Part shown: piece by piece, positions 28,284 through 38,068 of the stretch
Layout: every line of letters begins with the position of its first letter
How positions within the stretch are numbered: position 1 is the first letter of the stretch
NCBI RefSeq assembly: GCF_007828835.1
Contig: NZ_VIVL01000001.1
Location: 310,001 to 374,000 of the forward strand
DNA: 64,000 bases
Source: Variovorax beijingensis
GTDB taxonomy: Bacteria; Pseudomonadota; Gammaproteobacteria; Burkholderiales; Burkholderiaceae_C
Direction: 5' to 3'
Translations under genes and position numbers: made by a program
Notes under the pieces: generated by a model
Told to the model about the DNA's origin: nothing
Databases searched by the model: none
The model's input: the letters and a program-made list of their open reading frames with translations, nothing else

Positions 28284-28670
28284 GAAGCCTTGGCACCCTG
28301 CGCGGAAAGTGTGCGCGGGATGCCGAAAAAATAATTGAAAACGGGCGTGGGCCGGCCGGAATGGCGCGGCGGACGCGCTATTCGCTTCAACAAGAACGAA
28401 GGCAGTGGTGGCAATCATGGGCGCCCGGTCTGGCGCTCCAACACACTGTGAAGCCGGCTTGAGGAAAAGAGGCCTGAAAAATCCAAGGGACGGTGCAGGT
28501 CAGCCGGCGGATGACGAAAAGTGCTTCGTCGTGGTATCGAAACGAACCCGGCATTATAGCCCGCGGGGCATGACAGTTGCTTGCCTTAAAAACAACGTAT
28601 CGATGAATCAGGCATCAAATGCCCGCCGGCCGAGCGTCTGGTGCTATTAAAAATATAGCAACAAGGCGCC
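28284..28670. other. 387-bp non-coding gap
   Basis: No convincing gene is seen. On the minus strand a TATAAT (plus-strand 28553-28558) could be the -10 of a promoter for the 28283 gene and infA, with no good -35. It would leave an unusually long leader of about 265 bases. A small hairpin at 28642-28660 ends the neighbouring gene. Short open frames here have no coding character. Confidence 0.5.
28642..28660 (-). terminator. Small AT-rich hairpin at the end of the isomerase-like gene
   Basis: TGCTAT and ATAGCA arms flank a T-rich loop on the minus strand, just past the stop of the gene at 28671. Similar TGCTAT...ATAGCA hairpins are common at gene ends in Comamonadaceae, from memory. It may act as a weak terminator or RNA 3' stabiliser. 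Confidence 0.5.
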
Positions 28671-29726
28671 TCAGCCGATCCCGAGCATCCGCTTGTTGGC
28701 CGCCACGTCCACGCCGCCCGCCGCAAAATCGTCGAAGGCCCGGTCGGCCACGCGGATGATGTGGTCGGCAATGAAGGCCGCGCCCTCGCGTGCGCCGTCC
28801 TCGGGGTGCTTGATGCAGCATTCCCACTCGAGCACCGCCCAGCCCGGGAAGTCGTACTGCGCCATCTTCGAGAAGATGGCCTTGAAATTCACCTGCCCGT
28901 CGCCCAGCGAGCGGAAGCGCCCCGCCCGGTTGATCCAGCTCTGGAAGCCGCCGTACACGCCCTGCTTGCCGGTCGGGTTGAACTCGGCGTCCTTCACGTG
29001 GAAGATCTTGATGCGCTCGTGGTAGTGGTCGATGTAGGCCAGATAGTCGAGCTGCTGCAGCATGAAGTGGCTCGGGTCGTACAAGAGGCAGGCGCGCGGG
29101 TGGTTGTCCACGCGCTCCAAAAACATCTCGTAGCTCACGCCGTCGTGCAGGTCTTCGCCGGGGTGGATCTCGTAGCCCACGTCCACGCCCGCCGCGTCGA
29201 AGGCATCGAGGATCGGGCGCCAGCGGCGCGCGAGCTCGTCGAAGGCCTCCTCGATGAGTCCCGGCGGGCGCGGCGGCCACGAATACAGGTACGGCCAGGC
29301 CAGCGCGCCCGAGAAGGTGGCGTGTGCCGTGAGCCCCAGGTTGGCCGAGGCCCTGGCCGCGAGGTGCAATTGCTCCACCGCCCATTGCTGGCGCCGCACC
29401 GGATCGCCGCGCACCTCGGGCGCCGCGAAACCGTCGAAGCCCGCGTCGTAGGCCGGGTGCACCGCGACCAGCTGGCCCTGCAGGTGGGTCGACAGCTCGG
29501 TGATCTCGAGGCCGTGCGCGGCCAGCGTGCCCTTGATTTCGTCGCAGTAGGTCCTGCTCTCGGCGGCCTTCTTCAAGTCGAACAGGCGCGCGTCCCAGCT
29601 CGGGATCTGCACGCCCTTGTAGCCCAGCCCGGCCGCCCAGCCGGCAATGGCGTCGAGCGAATTGAACGGGGCTTGGTCCCCGGCGAACTGGGCCAGGAAT
29701 ATGGCCGGGCCCTTGATCGTTTTCAT
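28671..29726 (-). CDS. Sugar phosphate isomerase/epimerase family protein (xylose-isomerase-like TIM barrel)
   Basis: This 351-residue cytosolic protein has the AP-endonuclease-2/xylose-isomerase-like barrel. Likely metal ligands are the Glu in YEIHPGED, the Asp/His in YDPSH, the His/Asp in FHVKDAEF and the Glu in VLEWE. Such proteins isomerise or epimerise sugars and inositol derivatives, or dehydrate them. The substrate is unknown. It is divergent from the amidotransferase-like gene at 29813, and the two may share a control region of 86 bp. Confidence 0.87.
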   Translation of the reverse strand: MKTIKGPAIFLAQFAGDQAPFNSLDAIAGWAAGLGYKGVQIPSWDARLFDLKKAAESRTYCDEIKGTLAAHGLEITELSTHLQGQLVAVHPAYDAGFDGFAAPEVRGDPVRRQQWAVEQLHLAARASANLGLTAHATFSGALAWPYLYSWPPRPPGLIEEAFDELARRWRPILDAFDAAGVDVGYEIHPGEDLHDGVSYEMFLERVDNHPRACLLYDPSHFMLQQLDYLAYIDHYHERIKIFHVKDAEFNPTGKQGVYGGFQSWINRAGRFRSLGDGQVNFKAIFSKMAQYDFPGWAVLEWECCIKHPEDGAREGAAFIADHIIRVADRAFDDFAAGGVDVAANKRMLGIG

Positions 29727-29812
29727 GGCTTGTCTTCCTTCTTGGTCGTGGCGGCGTTGAAAGCATACTTTGGCGTGTCGTCCGACCCCGTGCGAGAGGC
29801 CAAAGCGCCACA

Positions 29813-30742
29813 ATGGACTTTCCTTTCCGCACAGCACGCCCTGCTCGTCCCGCGATGCCGCAACCAGTTTCCGCCCGGCTGAAGATAGGCTTGTCCGCCT
29901 GCTTTTCCCATGCCGATCCGGCGCGTTCGCTCTTCACCAACAAGACGCTGCAGTACGTCGAGCAGTCCATCGCGCACTGGCTCATGTCGGCCGGCGCCAT
30001 GGTGGTGATGGTGCCCTGCCCCACGGGCGAAACCGCGCGCGGCGACACCAAGCTCTCGCACTACGCAGAATGGCTCGACGGCGTGGTGATGCACGGCGGC
30101 GCCGACGTCTGGCCCGGCAGCTACGGCGAGGAGCCGCTCAAGGATGCCTGGGTGGGCGACCGCATCCGCGACCTGTACGACCTGGCGCTGGTCGAGGCCT
30201 TCGAACAGGCCGGCAAGCCGATCTTCGGCGTCTGCCGCGGGCTGCAGCTGATCAACGTGGCCTTCGGCGGCACGCTCTACCAGGACATCGAGGCGCAGCA
30301 CGAGCACCCCGAAACCATCCGTCACCGCGATCCGGTGACCTACGACCAGAACTTCCACCAGATCGAGATCGTGGAGGGCACGCGACTGGCCAAGCTCTAC
30401 CCCGAGGTGAAGACCGCCAAAGTCAACAGCATCCACCACCAGGGCGTGAAAGACCTCGCGCCGGGCTTCGAGATCGAGGCCTGGAGCCTGCCCGACCGCG
30501 TGCCCGAGGCCATCCGCCGCCGTTCCGACAGGGGCCGCAGCTACATCGCCGCCACGCAGTGGCACCCCGAGTTCCACAAATACGGCAGCACCGAGACGGT
30601 GGACGACACGCCGATCCTGCACGACTTCCTGTGGGCCTGCGCCACCGCGAAGGTGGCGCCGCGCACCGTGCCCGATGCAGGGCACGGCCGGATCCGCGAC
30701 CGCGCGGCGCGGGTGCTGCGCCAGGCGCTGCTGCGGCGCTGA
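29813..30742 (+). CDS. Class I glutamine amidotransferase-like hydrolase (gamma-glutamyl-GABA hydrolase family)
   Basis: This 309-residue protein of the PuuD/peptidase C26 family has the nucleophile Cys in GVCRGLQ (about residue 141) and the His/Glu pair in QWHPEFH near the C-terminus. The family cleaves gamma-glutamyl amides such as gamma-glutamyl-GABA in putrescine breakdown. ATG at 29855 is an alternative start that would remove 14 residues. No other puu genes are adjacent, so the substrate is uncertain. Confidence 0.88.
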   Translation: MDFPFRTARPARPAMPQPVSARLKIGLSACFSHADPARSLFTNKTLQYVEQSIAHWLMSAGAMVVMVPCPTGETARGDTKLSHYAEWLDGVVMHGGADVWPGSYGEEPLKDAWVGDRIRDLYDLALVEAFEQAGKPIFGVCRGLQLINVAFGGTLYQDIEAQHEHPETIRHRDPVTYDQNFHQIEIVEGTRLAKLYPEVKTAKVNSIHHQGVKDLAPGFEIEAWSLPDRVPEAIRRRSDRGRSYIAATQWHPEFHKYGSTETVDDTPILHDFLWACATAKVAPRTVPDAGHGRIRDRAARVLRQALLRR

Positions 30743-30754
30743 CGCGCCGGCCGG

Positions 30755-30937
30755 TTAGCGCCGCTCGGAACGGTTCGTGCTGCCGCTGACGCCAGCGTCG
30801 ATGGTGCCGAACACCGTCACCCCGCTGCCGGACGACGTGGCGGCGCGGTCGCTGCCGCCGGCCGGCCCCGTGCCGGCGCAGCCCGCCGCCAGGGCGCCCA
30901 TCGCGATGGCAAGAACAGCTGCAATGAATGGCTTCAC
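30755..30937 (-). CDS. Small predicted lipoprotein
   Basis: This 60-residue protein starts with GTG, supported by GGAG six bases upstream. The N-terminus is a lipoprotein signal ending in the lipobox LAAGC (Cys 20). The mature part is only about 40 residues, Ser/Gly/Thr-rich and without known domain. It is too short for an enzyme; an envelope role is likely but unknown. It lies just past the end of the amidotransferase-like gene in the opposite direction. Confidence 0.65.
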   Translation of the reverse strand: MKPFIAAVLAIAMGALAAGCAGTGPAGGSDRAATSSGSGVTVFGTIDAGVSGSTNRSERR

Positions 30938-31034
30938 GGAAAACTCCAGGCAAGGGTGGGACTTGCGGCCACTATAGGCCGGCGCTTCCCGGGCCCTGCA
31001 ACAACACACGCGCCGGCGGCAGGGTTGTTGTCGA

Positions 31035-31907
31035 TCAGCGCGGATCGGTGGCCAGCAGCATCGCCACCATCGACTGCAGGTCCTGCCGCAGCCGCGCCGC
31101 ACCGGCCTCGTCGAGCGCCAGCGTGGCCTCGTCCATGTAGAGCCTGCGGTTGACCTCCACCTGGATGCTGTGCCGCTGCCCGGCCGGCCGGCCATGGCGG
31201 CGCACCAGTTCCACGCCCTTGTAGGGATGGTTGTAGTCCACGCTGTAGCCGCGCGCGCGCAGGTGCTCGCAGATGCTTTGCGACAGCGCCGGGTCAGCGG
31301 TGCTGCCGTCGCGGTCGCCGATCACGAAGTCCGCATGCACGAGCCCCGGAAAATCGGTGGCGTGGCTGCCCGCCACCGCCGGCATCGAGTGGCAGTTGAT
31401 GTGGATGCTGTAGCCGTGCCGCGCATGCGCCGCGTCGATGGCCTCGGCCACTGCGGCGTGGTAGGGCCGCCAGCAGTTGTCGATGCGCGCGCGCACCTCG
31501 TCCACGCCGAGCAGCCGGTCGTAGATCGGCAGGCCCTCGTCGGTGAGCTTCCAGATCAGGCCCTTGCCGAGCCGCACCTTGGCAAGCACACGCGGGTCGG
31601 TCGACAGGGGCTCAGTCCAGGGGCCGTCGAGCAGCGCGGTGTCCAGCTCGGTGGTGTCGCGGTTGGCGTCCAGGTAGCTGCGCGGAAAGTGCGCCTCGAT
31701 CCACGCCGCGCCCATGGCGGGCGCAAAGGCGTAGAGCTTTTCAACGTGCGTGTCCTCGGCCCGCCGCAGCGTGGCCAGGTCGCAGGCGGGCCGGAAGTCC
31801 TCGGGGTAGACGGTGCCGCTGTGCGGCGAATCGAGCACCAGCGGCGTGTGCCCGGCAACGCTGGTCACCTGGGCGCGGGTTTGGATCAGTTTCAGGACAG
31901 GATGCAT
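31035..31907 (-). CDS. N-formylglutamate amidohydrolase
   Basis: This 290-residue protein is of the N-formylglutamate amidohydrolase (HutG-like) family. It has the early VLDSPHSG motif, the PRSYLDANRD segment and the HSIQVEVNR motif near the C-terminus. The enzyme hydrolyses N-formyl-L-glutamate in one branch of histidine degradation. There are no other hut genes nearby. It is downstream of a Bug binding-protein gene, 14 bp away on the same strand, which suggests uptake and hydrolysis of an N-acyl amino acid. Confidence 0.9.
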   Translation of the reverse strand: MHPVLKLIQTRAQVTSVAGHTPLVLDSPHSGTVYPEDFRPACDLATLRRAEDTHVEKLYAFAPAMGAAWIEAHFPRSYLDANRDTTELDTALLDGPWTEPLSTDPRVLAKVRLGKGLIWKLTDEGLPIYDRLLGVDEVRARIDNCWRPYHAAVAEAIDAAHARHGYSIHINCHSMPAVAGSHATDFPGLVHADFVIGDRDGSTADPALSQSICEHLRARGYSVDYNHPYKGVELVRRHGRPAGQRHSIQVEVNRRLYMDEATLALDEAGAARLRQDLQSMVAMLLATDPR

Positions 31908-31921
31908 AGGCAGGTACCAGG

Positions 31922-32887
31922 TCAGTCCAATCGGATGCGGGCAAAGGCCGCGACCTTCTTCATCTTCTCGATCTCGCTGTCGATCTGCTTCGCGAACTCG
32001 GCCGGCGTGGTGCCCGACGCATAGAGCCCCTGCAGCGCCAGCCGCTCGCGCACCGTGGCGTCCTTGAGCGCCGTGGCCACGGCCTGCTGCATGCGCAGCG
32101 CGATGTCGGCCGGCGTGCCGGCGGGCGCCACCAGTCCGAACCACGACGGATCGTTGTTGGCCGGATAGCCGAGCTCGCGGTAGGTCGGCACCTCGGGCAG
32201 CACGTCGAGCCGGCCGCTCCAGGACACGGCCAGCGCCTTCAGCTTGCCCGCCTTCACGTGCGGCAGCGAAGAAGCCACCTGGTCGAAATACACCGGCACC
32301 TCGCCCGCGAGCACGTCGTTGATGGCCGGGCCCGCACCGCGGTAGGGGATGTGCACCATCGAGGTTCCGGTGCTGCTCTTGAAGAGTTCGCCCCACATGT
32401 GGCCGATGGTGCCGTTGCCCGGCGAGGCGTACGACACCTTGCCCGGATTCGCCTTCAGGTACTTCACGAGTTCCGCGAAGCTCTGCACCGGCAGCACGCG
32501 CGGGTTGATGACGACCACGCCCGGCGCCTTCACCAGTTCGGTCACGGCGACGAAGCCCTTGACCGGGTCGTAGGGCAGCTTCTGGTACACGGCCGGGTTC
32601 ACGCCGTGCGTGGAGAGCGTGGCCACGCCGAACGAGAGGCCGTCCGGCGCGGAGCGGGCCACCTCGGCCATGCCGATGGAGCCGCCGGCGCCGGCGCGGT
32701 TGTCGATGACCACGGGCTGCTGGAGGATCTTGGCCAGCGGCTCTGACAGCACGCGCGCCGTGATGTCGGTGGCGCCACCGGGCGGGAAGGGCACGATCAT
32801 GCGGATCGGCTTGCCTTGCTGGGCAAAGGATATTCCAGGAGCGACAGAAACTGCGGCCAGGGCGGAAAGAAGATGGCGACGTTGCAT
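31922..32887 (-). CDS. Bug family substrate-binding protein
   Basis: This 321-residue periplasmic binding protein begins MQRRHLLSAL with a signal peptide ending near AQQ (residue 22). It carries the Bug segments IVPFPPGGATD and DNRAGAGGS. ATG at 32887 was chosen because GGAG precedes it and the upstream frame has no signal peptide. It is divergent from the LysR gene and upstream of the N-formylglutamate amidohydrolase, so these three probably form one regulated unit. Confidence 0.93.
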   Translation of the reverse strand: MQRRHLLSALAAVSVAPGISFAQQGKPIRMIVPFPPGGATDITARVLSEPLAKILQQPVVIDNRAGAGGSIGMAEVARSAPDGLSFGVATLSTHGVNPAVYQKLPYDPVKGFVAVTELVKAPGVVVINPRVLPVQSFAELVKYLKANPGKVSYASPGNGTIGHMWGELFKSSTGTSMVHIPYRGAGPAINDVLAGEVPVYFDQVASSLPHVKAGKLKALAVSWSGRLDVLPEVPTYRELGYPANNDPSWFGLVAPAGTPADIALRMQQAVATALKDATVRERLALQGLYASGTTPAEFAKQIDSEIEKMKKVAAFARIRLD

Positions 32888-32999
32888 GGGGGTTTCTCCA
32901 ATGAGACGAAAGTAATGAAGCAAAAGTTGCTCCGCTACTTGAAGCAAAGGATAGACCAGCTAACATTCTGATTTGGAATGTTTTAATGGGCATCCAGCC

Positions 33000-33926
33000 A
33001 TGTCGCTCCGCCGCCTCAATCCGCCGCTGAACCTGCTGCGCGCCTTTTCCACCGTGGTGCGCTTCGGCGGTGTCTCGCGCGCCGCCGAGGCGCTGCACCT
33101 GACGCAGGGCGCGGTCAGCAAGCAGGTGCAGGAGCTGGAGCGCTGGATCGGCGTGCCGCTGTTCGAGCGCAGCCGCAAGCGCCTCGCGCTCACGCCCGCG
33201 GGCGAGCGCTACGAGAAGGCCGTGCGCGCCGTGCTCGTGCAGCTGGAGGCGGCCACGCTGGAGTTCATCACCAGCGGCGACGGCGGCGGCGCGCTGCACC
33301 TGTCGACCCTGCCCACCTTCGGCGCCAAGTGGCTGATTCCGCGCCTGCCCGAGTTCCAGCGCCTGCATCCCCAGATCACGCTGCATTTCGTGCCCTTCGT
33401 GCATGGCTACGACTTCGAGCGGCCCGAGCTCGATTGCGCGATCCTGTTCGGCGACGGCCACTGGCCCGGCGCGCGCTCGCACTACCTGGCGGGGCGGGAC
33501 GTGGCGCTGATCGCGCCGCGCGCGGAGCTGGCCGAAGCCGCCATCCGCACGCCGCAGGACCTGGCGCGCTGCACCCTGCTGCGCCACGTCACGGTGCCGC
33601 AATCGTGGCTGCAGTGGAGCGAGGCGCATGGCGTGCGCGGGCTCGATCCGCTCGCCGGACCGCAGTTCGACCAGTTCCAGACCATGATCCGCGCGGTGAT
33701 GGTGGGGATGGGCGTGGCGCTGGTGCCGCGCTGCCTGGTGCAGGACGAGATCGCCTCGGGGCTGGTGGACGAGCCGCTGCCGGGCGGCGGCTACCGCGGC
33801 GACCAGGGCTACTGGTTCTGCTACCCCGAGGGCCGCGGCCAGCTGGCCACGCTCGACCACTTCCGCCGCTGGCTGCTGGCCGAAGTCGACCGCGCCGCGG
33901 AGCCGGCGCCGCCCGCCCTGCCCTGA
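33000..33926 (+). CDS. LysR family transcriptional regulator (GcvA-like)
   Basis: This 308-residue regulator has an N-terminal winged helix-turn-helix (about residues 8-66, with SRAAEALHLTQGAVSKQ) and a C-terminal periplasmic-binding-like effector domain. The PPLNLLRAF start is typical of the GcvA branch. ATG at 33000 was preferred; another in-frame ATG lies at 32973. Its divergent orientation to the Bug and amidohydrolase genes predicts that it regulates them. Confidence 0.92.
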   Translation: MSLRRLNPPLNLLRAFSTVVRFGGVSRAAEALHLTQGAVSKQVQELERWIGVPLFERSRKRLALTPAGERYEKAVRAVLVQLEAATLEFITSGDGGGALHLSTLPTFGAKWLIPRLPEFQRLHPQITLHFVPFVHGYDFERPELDCAILFGDGHWPGARSHYLAGRDVALIAPRAELAEAAIRTPQDLARCTLLRHVTVPQSWLQWSEAHGVRGLDPLAGPQFDQFQTMIRAVMVGMGVALVPRCLVQDEIASGLVDEPLPGGGYRGDQGYWFCYPEGRGQLATLDHFRRWLLAEVDRAAEPAPPALP

Positions 33927-33944
33927 GCTCCGCGCCGCGGGCCG

Positions 33945-34940
33945 CTACTCGGGCTTGGCGCCCGAGGCTTTCACCGCGCCGCCCCAGCGCTGGATCTCGT
34001 TCGCCACGAAGCGGTCGAACTCGGCGCCCGTGGTGGGCGCGGGCTCGGAGCCGCGGTCGCGGATGAAGCGCGCCATCTGCTCGCTCTTGAGGATGTCGGT
34101 CACTTCCTGGTTCAGCCGCGCCGTGATCTCGGGCGGCGTGCCGCGCGGCGCCATCAGGCCGAGCCAACCGACAGCCTCGAAGTCCTTGGTGCCGGCCACG
34201 CCGCTTTCGCGCACGGTGGGCACCTCGGGCAACTGCGAGGAGCGCTGGGCCGAGGTCACTGCCAGCGCCACCGCCCTGCCCGACTTGATGTGCGGCAGCG
34301 CGGCCGTCACCGAGTCGACCATCAGCGGAATCTGGTTGCCCAGGAAGTCCGACTGCGCCGGCCCGCTGCCGCGGTACGGAATGTGGGTGATGAAGACGCG
34401 CGCGGCCGACTTGAACATCTCGCCCGACAGGTGCTGCGTGCCGCCGATGCCGGCGCTCGCGTAGCTGAGCCGGCCGGGCTCGGCCTTGGCGCGCGCGGCC
34501 AGGTCGGCCATGCTGCGGATGCCGCTTTCGGGCGTGGCCAGGAAGACCAGCGGCACCGTGGCGATGAGCGAGATGCCCACGAGGTCCTTGCGCGGGTCGA
34601 AGCCCGGCTTGGCGTAGAGCGTCTGGTTCACCGCCATCGCGCTGCCCGCCACCACCAGCGTGTAGCCATCGGCCGGCGAGCGCACCACGAACTCGGTGCC
34701 GATGTTGCTGCCGGCGCCGGCCTTGTTGTCCACGATCACCGGCTGGCCCAGCCGCTTGCCGAGCTGCTCGGCCAGTGCACGCGCGAAGATGTCGGTGGCC
34801 TGCCCGGGCGGGAACGGCACCACCAGTTTCACGGGCCGCTCGGGCCAGGCCGCGGCCTGCGCGCGGCCGGCCGCGCCGGCAAGCAACACCGCCGCGCCGG
34901 CCGCCAGGCCGGTGGCGAAATGCCTGCGCCCCGCCCTCAT
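33945..34940 (-). CDS. Bug family substrate-binding protein
   Basis: This 331-residue periplasmic binding protein has an Ala-rich signal peptide with an early RRH motif. The family segments are [11 protein letters not shown] and DNKAGAGSN. Its ATG overlaps the stop codon of the topoisomerase III gene by four bases, so it is translated from the same messenger. It has no membrane partner in the window. The ligand is unknown. Confidence 0.92.
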   Translation of the reverse strand: MRAGRRHFATGLAAGAAVLLAGAAGRAQAAAWPERPVKLVVPFPPGQATDIFARALAEQLGKRLGQPVIVDNKAGAGSNIGTEFVVRSPADGYTLVVAGSAMAVNQTLYAKPGFDPRKDLVGISLIATVPLVFLATPESGIRSMADLAARAKAEPGRLSYASAGIGGTQHLSGEMFKSAARVFITHIPYRGSGPAQSDFLGNQIPLMVDSVTAALPHIKSGRAVALAVTSAQRSSQLPEVPTVRESGVAGTKDFEAVGWLGLMAPRGTPPEITARLNQEVTDILKSEQMARFIRDRGSEPAPTTGAEFDRFVANEIQRWGGAVKASGAKPE

Positions 34941-37885
34941 GGCGCCGACAGGTGCTTGCCCACGATGCCCGCGAGCTCGAACATCGTCACCTGGTCCTTG
35001 CCGAACACCGGCTTGAGCTTGGCGTCGGCATTGATCGCGCGCTTGTTGGCCGCGTCCTGCAGGCCGTTGGCCTTGATGTAGTCCCAGAGCTTCTTGATGA
35101 CCTCGGTGCGCGCCACCGGTTCCGCGCCGATCACCGCGGCCAGCGAGTCGCTGGGCTTCAGACCCGCACCGGGCTTGCGCGGCGCCGCGGCTTTCTTCGC
35201 TGCCGGCGCCTTCTTGGCGGCGGGCGTCTTCTTCGCCGCCACCTTCTTGGCCGCCGCCGTCTTGCCCGCGGGCGCGGCCTTGCCGAAGGTCTTGCGCGGC
35301 GGGAACTTGCTGCCGCCTTCGCGCGGCGCGAATTCGAAGGTCACCTTGCCCTCCTCGGCGTTCCAGGTCAGGAAGGCCTTGAAGGCGCGGCGCGTGCGCA
35401 TGCTCACGAACTTGTCGAGCAGGTCGGTCTTGCCGGTGGCGAGCAGCTTTTCCATCTGCGCGCGCTCCACCGGCTGCTGCAGGATGATCTTGCCAGTCTT
35501 GAAGGTGCAGCTCGGCGTCGGCTGCGCGGTGGTGGGCACCGACTTCTCGCAGACGTAGTTGCTGCCGTGCTCGAACACCGGCGCCCCGCAGATCGGGCAC
35601 GGGCCCACCGTGTCCTGCTCGCTGAAATCGACGATCTCGCCGGTGTCGGCGTTCTTGTCGTCGCCGAAGTCGAACTCCAGCTTCCAGTTCTTCGCCTCTT
35701 CGTCGAACTTCAGGATGATCTCGGAGGTGAAGGGCCAGCCCGCCTTGGAGCGGAAGCCCTCGAGCGGGCCGATGTGCTTGTCGGCCAGCAGTGCCTCGGC
35801 CTCGGCCACCTCGAAGGTGCGCCCGGCCGGCGACTTGCCGAACGAGAAGCCGCAGGCGTCTTCGCCGGTGCCGGACTTGCCGGTGCAGGCATAGCGGCGG
35901 TAGTTCTCCTTCACCACGCCGCCGCAGTTGGGGCATGGCGTCGACAGCGTGGCGTAGTCGCCCGGCACGGTGTCGCGGTCGTATTCCTTGGCCTTCTTGA
36001 CGATGTGCTGCGTCATTTCGGCGATCTCGCGCATGAAGGCGTCGCGGCTCAGCGCGCCCTTCTCCATCTGCGCGAGCTTGTATTCCCACTCGCCCGTGAG
36101 CTCGGCCTTGGAGAGTTCCTCCACGCCCAGGCCGCGCAGCAGCGTCATGAGCTGGAAGGCCTTGGCCGTCGGGATCAGCTCGCGGCCTTCGCGCAGCATG
36201 TATTTCTCGGTGATCAGGCCTTCGATGGTGGCCGCGCGCGTGGCTGGCGTGCCCAGGCCCTTTTCCTGCATGGCCTCGCGCAGCTCGTCGTCGTCGATGG
36301 TCTTGCCGGCGCCTTCCATGGCGCCCAGCAGCGTGGCTTCCGAATAGCGCGCCGGCGGCCGGGTCTTCAGCGCCTTCAGGTCGGCCGATTCGGTCTTCAC
36401 CGTCTCGCCCGGCTTCACCACCACCAGGTTCTTGCCGTCCTTCTCGTCGTCGTCGTTGATGGCTTCCTTGCCCCAGATCGCGAGCCAGCCCGGCTTGACC
36501 AGCACCTTTCCGTCGCTGCGGAAGGGATACTTCTTGCCGCCCGTTTCCACCGTGCTGATGCGGGTGGTCACCTGGAACTCGGCGCTCGGGAAGAACACCG
36601 ACATGAAGCGGCGCACCACGAAGTCGTAGAGTTTCTGCTCGGCCTCGGACAGGCCGCTCGGCGCCTGCAGCGTGGGAATGATGGCGAAGTGGTCCGACAC
36701 CTTGGCGTTGTCGAAGATGCGCTTGTTCGGCTTCACGTAGCTGCCGTCGACCGCCTGCTGCGCGAAGGGGGCGAGGTGCTTCATGCCGCTGTCGGCGAGC
36801 ATCTTCATGGTGTCCTTCACCACCGGCAGGTAGTCCTCGGGCAGCGCGCGCGAGTCGGTCCGCGGATAGGTCAGTGCCTTGTGGCGCTCATACAGGCTCT
36901 GCGCCAGCGCCAGCGTGGTCTTGGCCGAGAAGCCGAAGCGGCCGTTGGCCTCGCGCTGCAGCGAGGTCAGGTCGAACAGCATCGGCGAGGCCTGGGTGGT
37001 GGGCTTGCTTTCCTCGGTGACGGTGGCGGGCTTGCCGCGCGCCGCATCGGCGATCTCGCGCGCCTCGCGCTCGCTCCACACGCGGTCGGCGCGGATCTCG
37101 GCGTCGGCCGTGCCGTCGGGGCCCGGCGGCGGCTTCTTGAAGCTGGCGTCGAACCACTTGCCCGGGTACTGGCCGGCCTCGGCCTGGAACACGCCGTGGA
37201 TTTCCCAGTAGTCGCGGCTCACGAACTTGCGGATCTTCTCCTCGCGCTCGACCACCACCGACAGCGTGGGCGTCTGCACGCGGCCCACCGTCGTCAGGAA
37301 GAAGCCGCCGTCGCGCGAGTTGAAGGCCGTCATGGCGCGCGTGCCGTTGATGCCCACCAGCCAGTCGGCCTCGGAGCGCGAGCGCGCGGCGTCGGCCAGG
37401 CCCTGCATCTGCTTTTCGGTGCGCAGCGCCTCGAAGCCGTCGCGGATGGCCTGCGGCGTCATCGACTGCAGCCACAGGCGCTTGACCGGCTTGTTCAGGC
37501 CGGTCTTGCCGCCCGCGTACTGCTCGATCAGGCGGAAGATCAGCTCCCCCTCGCGCCCCGCGTCGCAGGCGTTGATGAGCTGCGTCACGTCCTTGCGCTT
37601 GGCCTGCTTGACCACGGCGTTCAGGCGCGTCTTCGTCTTGTCGACCGGCTTCAGGTCGAAGTGCGGCGGAATCACCGGCAGGTTCGCGAAGCTCCACTTG
37701 CCCCGCTTGACGTCGAACTCCTCGGGCGCCTGGATCTCGACCAAGTGGCCGACGGCGCTGGTCACGACATAGCTGTCGTTCTCGAAATGCTCGTCATGCT
37801 TGTCGAACTTGCCGGCCACCGGCGTGAGGGCGCGGACGATGTCCTGTGCCACCGACGGCTTTTCTGCGATTACCAAGGTCTTCAT
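34937..37885 (-). CDS. topB: DNA topoisomerase III with C-terminal SWIB domain
   Basis: This is a 982-residue type IA topoisomerase. The TOPRIM domain is N-terminal (VIAEKPSV; acidic motif DAGREGE near residue 112). The catalytic tyrosine is Y340 in LTYPRTDS. Two cysteine-containing zinc-finger regions follow near residues 650-790 (CPNCGG and CPICGA). A Lys/Ala/Pro-rich linker (about 865-905) leads to a C-terminal SWIB/MDM2-like domain ([10 protein letters not shown] to the end). E. coli TopB has 653 residues. ATG at 37885 was preferred over two preceding TTG codons. It decatenates DNA and resolves recombination intermediates. Confidence 0.93.
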   Translation of the reverse strand: MKTLVIAEKPSVAQDIVRALTPVAGKFDKHDEHFENDSYVVTSAVGHLVEIQAPEEFDVKRGKWSFANLPVIPPHFDLKPVDKTKTRLNAVVKQAKRKDVTQLINACDAGREGELIFRLIEQYAGGKTGLNKPVKRLWLQSMTPQAIRDGFEALRTEKQMQGLADAARSRSEADWLVGINGTRAMTAFNSRDGGFFLTTVGRVQTPTLSVVVEREEKIRKFVSRDYWEIHGVFQAEAGQYPGKWFDASFKKPPPGPDGTADAEIRADRVWSEREAREIADAARGKPATVTEESKPTTQASPMLFDLTSLQREANGRFGFSAKTTLALAQSLYERHKALTYPRTDSRALPEDYLPVVKDTMKMLADSGMKHLAPFAQQAVDGSYVKPNKRIFDNAKVSDHFAIIPTLQAPSGLSEAEQKLYDFVVRRFMSVFFPSAEFQVTTRISTVETGGKKYPFRSDGKVLVKPGWLAIWGKEAINDDDEKDGKNLVVVKPGETVKTESADLKALKTRPPARYSEATLLGAMEGAGKTIDDDELREAMQEKGLGTPATRAATIEGLITEKYMLREGRELIPTAKAFQLMTLLRGLGVEELSKAELTGEWEYKLAQMEKGALSRDAFMREIAEMTQHIVKKAKEYDRDTVPGDYATLSTPCPNCGGVVKENYRRYACTGKSGTGEDACGFSFGKSPAGRTFEVAEAEALLADKHIGPLEGFRSKAGWPFTSEIILKFDEEAKNWKLEFDFGDDKNADTGEIVDFSEQDTVGPCPICGAPVFEHGSNYVCEKSVPTTAQPTPSCTFKTGKIILQQPVERAQMEKLLATGKTDLLDKFVSMRTRRAFKAFLTWNAEEGKVTFEFAPREGGSKFPPRKTFGKAAPAGKTAAAKKVAAKKTPAAKKAPAAKKAAAPRKPGAGLKPSDSLAAVIGAEPVARTEVIKKLWDYIKANGLQDAANKRAINADAKLKPVFGKDQVTMFELAGIVGKHLSAP

Positions 37886-37920
37886 CAACAATTCCTAAAA
37901 GTGTTCTCTGGCCGGCGCCG

Positions 37921-37990
37921 AGCCGCCTCAAGGCGGCCTGCGGCCCCCTCGGGGGGCAGCGACGACACGCAGTGCGGGAGCGTGGGGGCC
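37921..37990. repeat. Comamonadaceae-type intergenic G+C repeat
   Basis: The sequence holds GGCCTGCGGCCCCCTC, then GGGGGGCAGCGAC, then GCGTGGGGGCC, which can fold back on itself. I recognise this pattern as a repeated intergenic element in Comamonadaceae genomes. It lies between topB and the divergent SET gene. Confidence 0.6.
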
Positions 37991-38068
37991 ACATACAATC
38001 TGCGGCTTCCCGCGTGTGCGCACGCGCACACGCGCATGTGTGCATATTCAACCTAACAGACTTCGGCG

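Noticed and set aside
28405-28650. Possible short gene in the gap upstream of the 86-residue gene
   Set aside because: The translated sequence has no recognisable domain and no ribosome binding site, and it overlaps promoter-like and hairpin sequences.
30743-31034. Regulatory RNA between the amidotransferase-like and amidohydrolase genes
   Set aside because: The region is mostly filled by the small lipoprotein gene, and the remaining bases show no strong structure or promoter.
34775-38056. A very long open frame on the plus strand opposite topoisomerase III
   Set aside because: It is the mirror of a G+C-rich gene: the protein is full of Arg, Ala, His and Gly with no domain, and the minus-strand TopB has all catalytic motifs. 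The same reasoning excludes the other long antisense frames, such as those at 4994-6727, 15222-17171 and 45370-46578.
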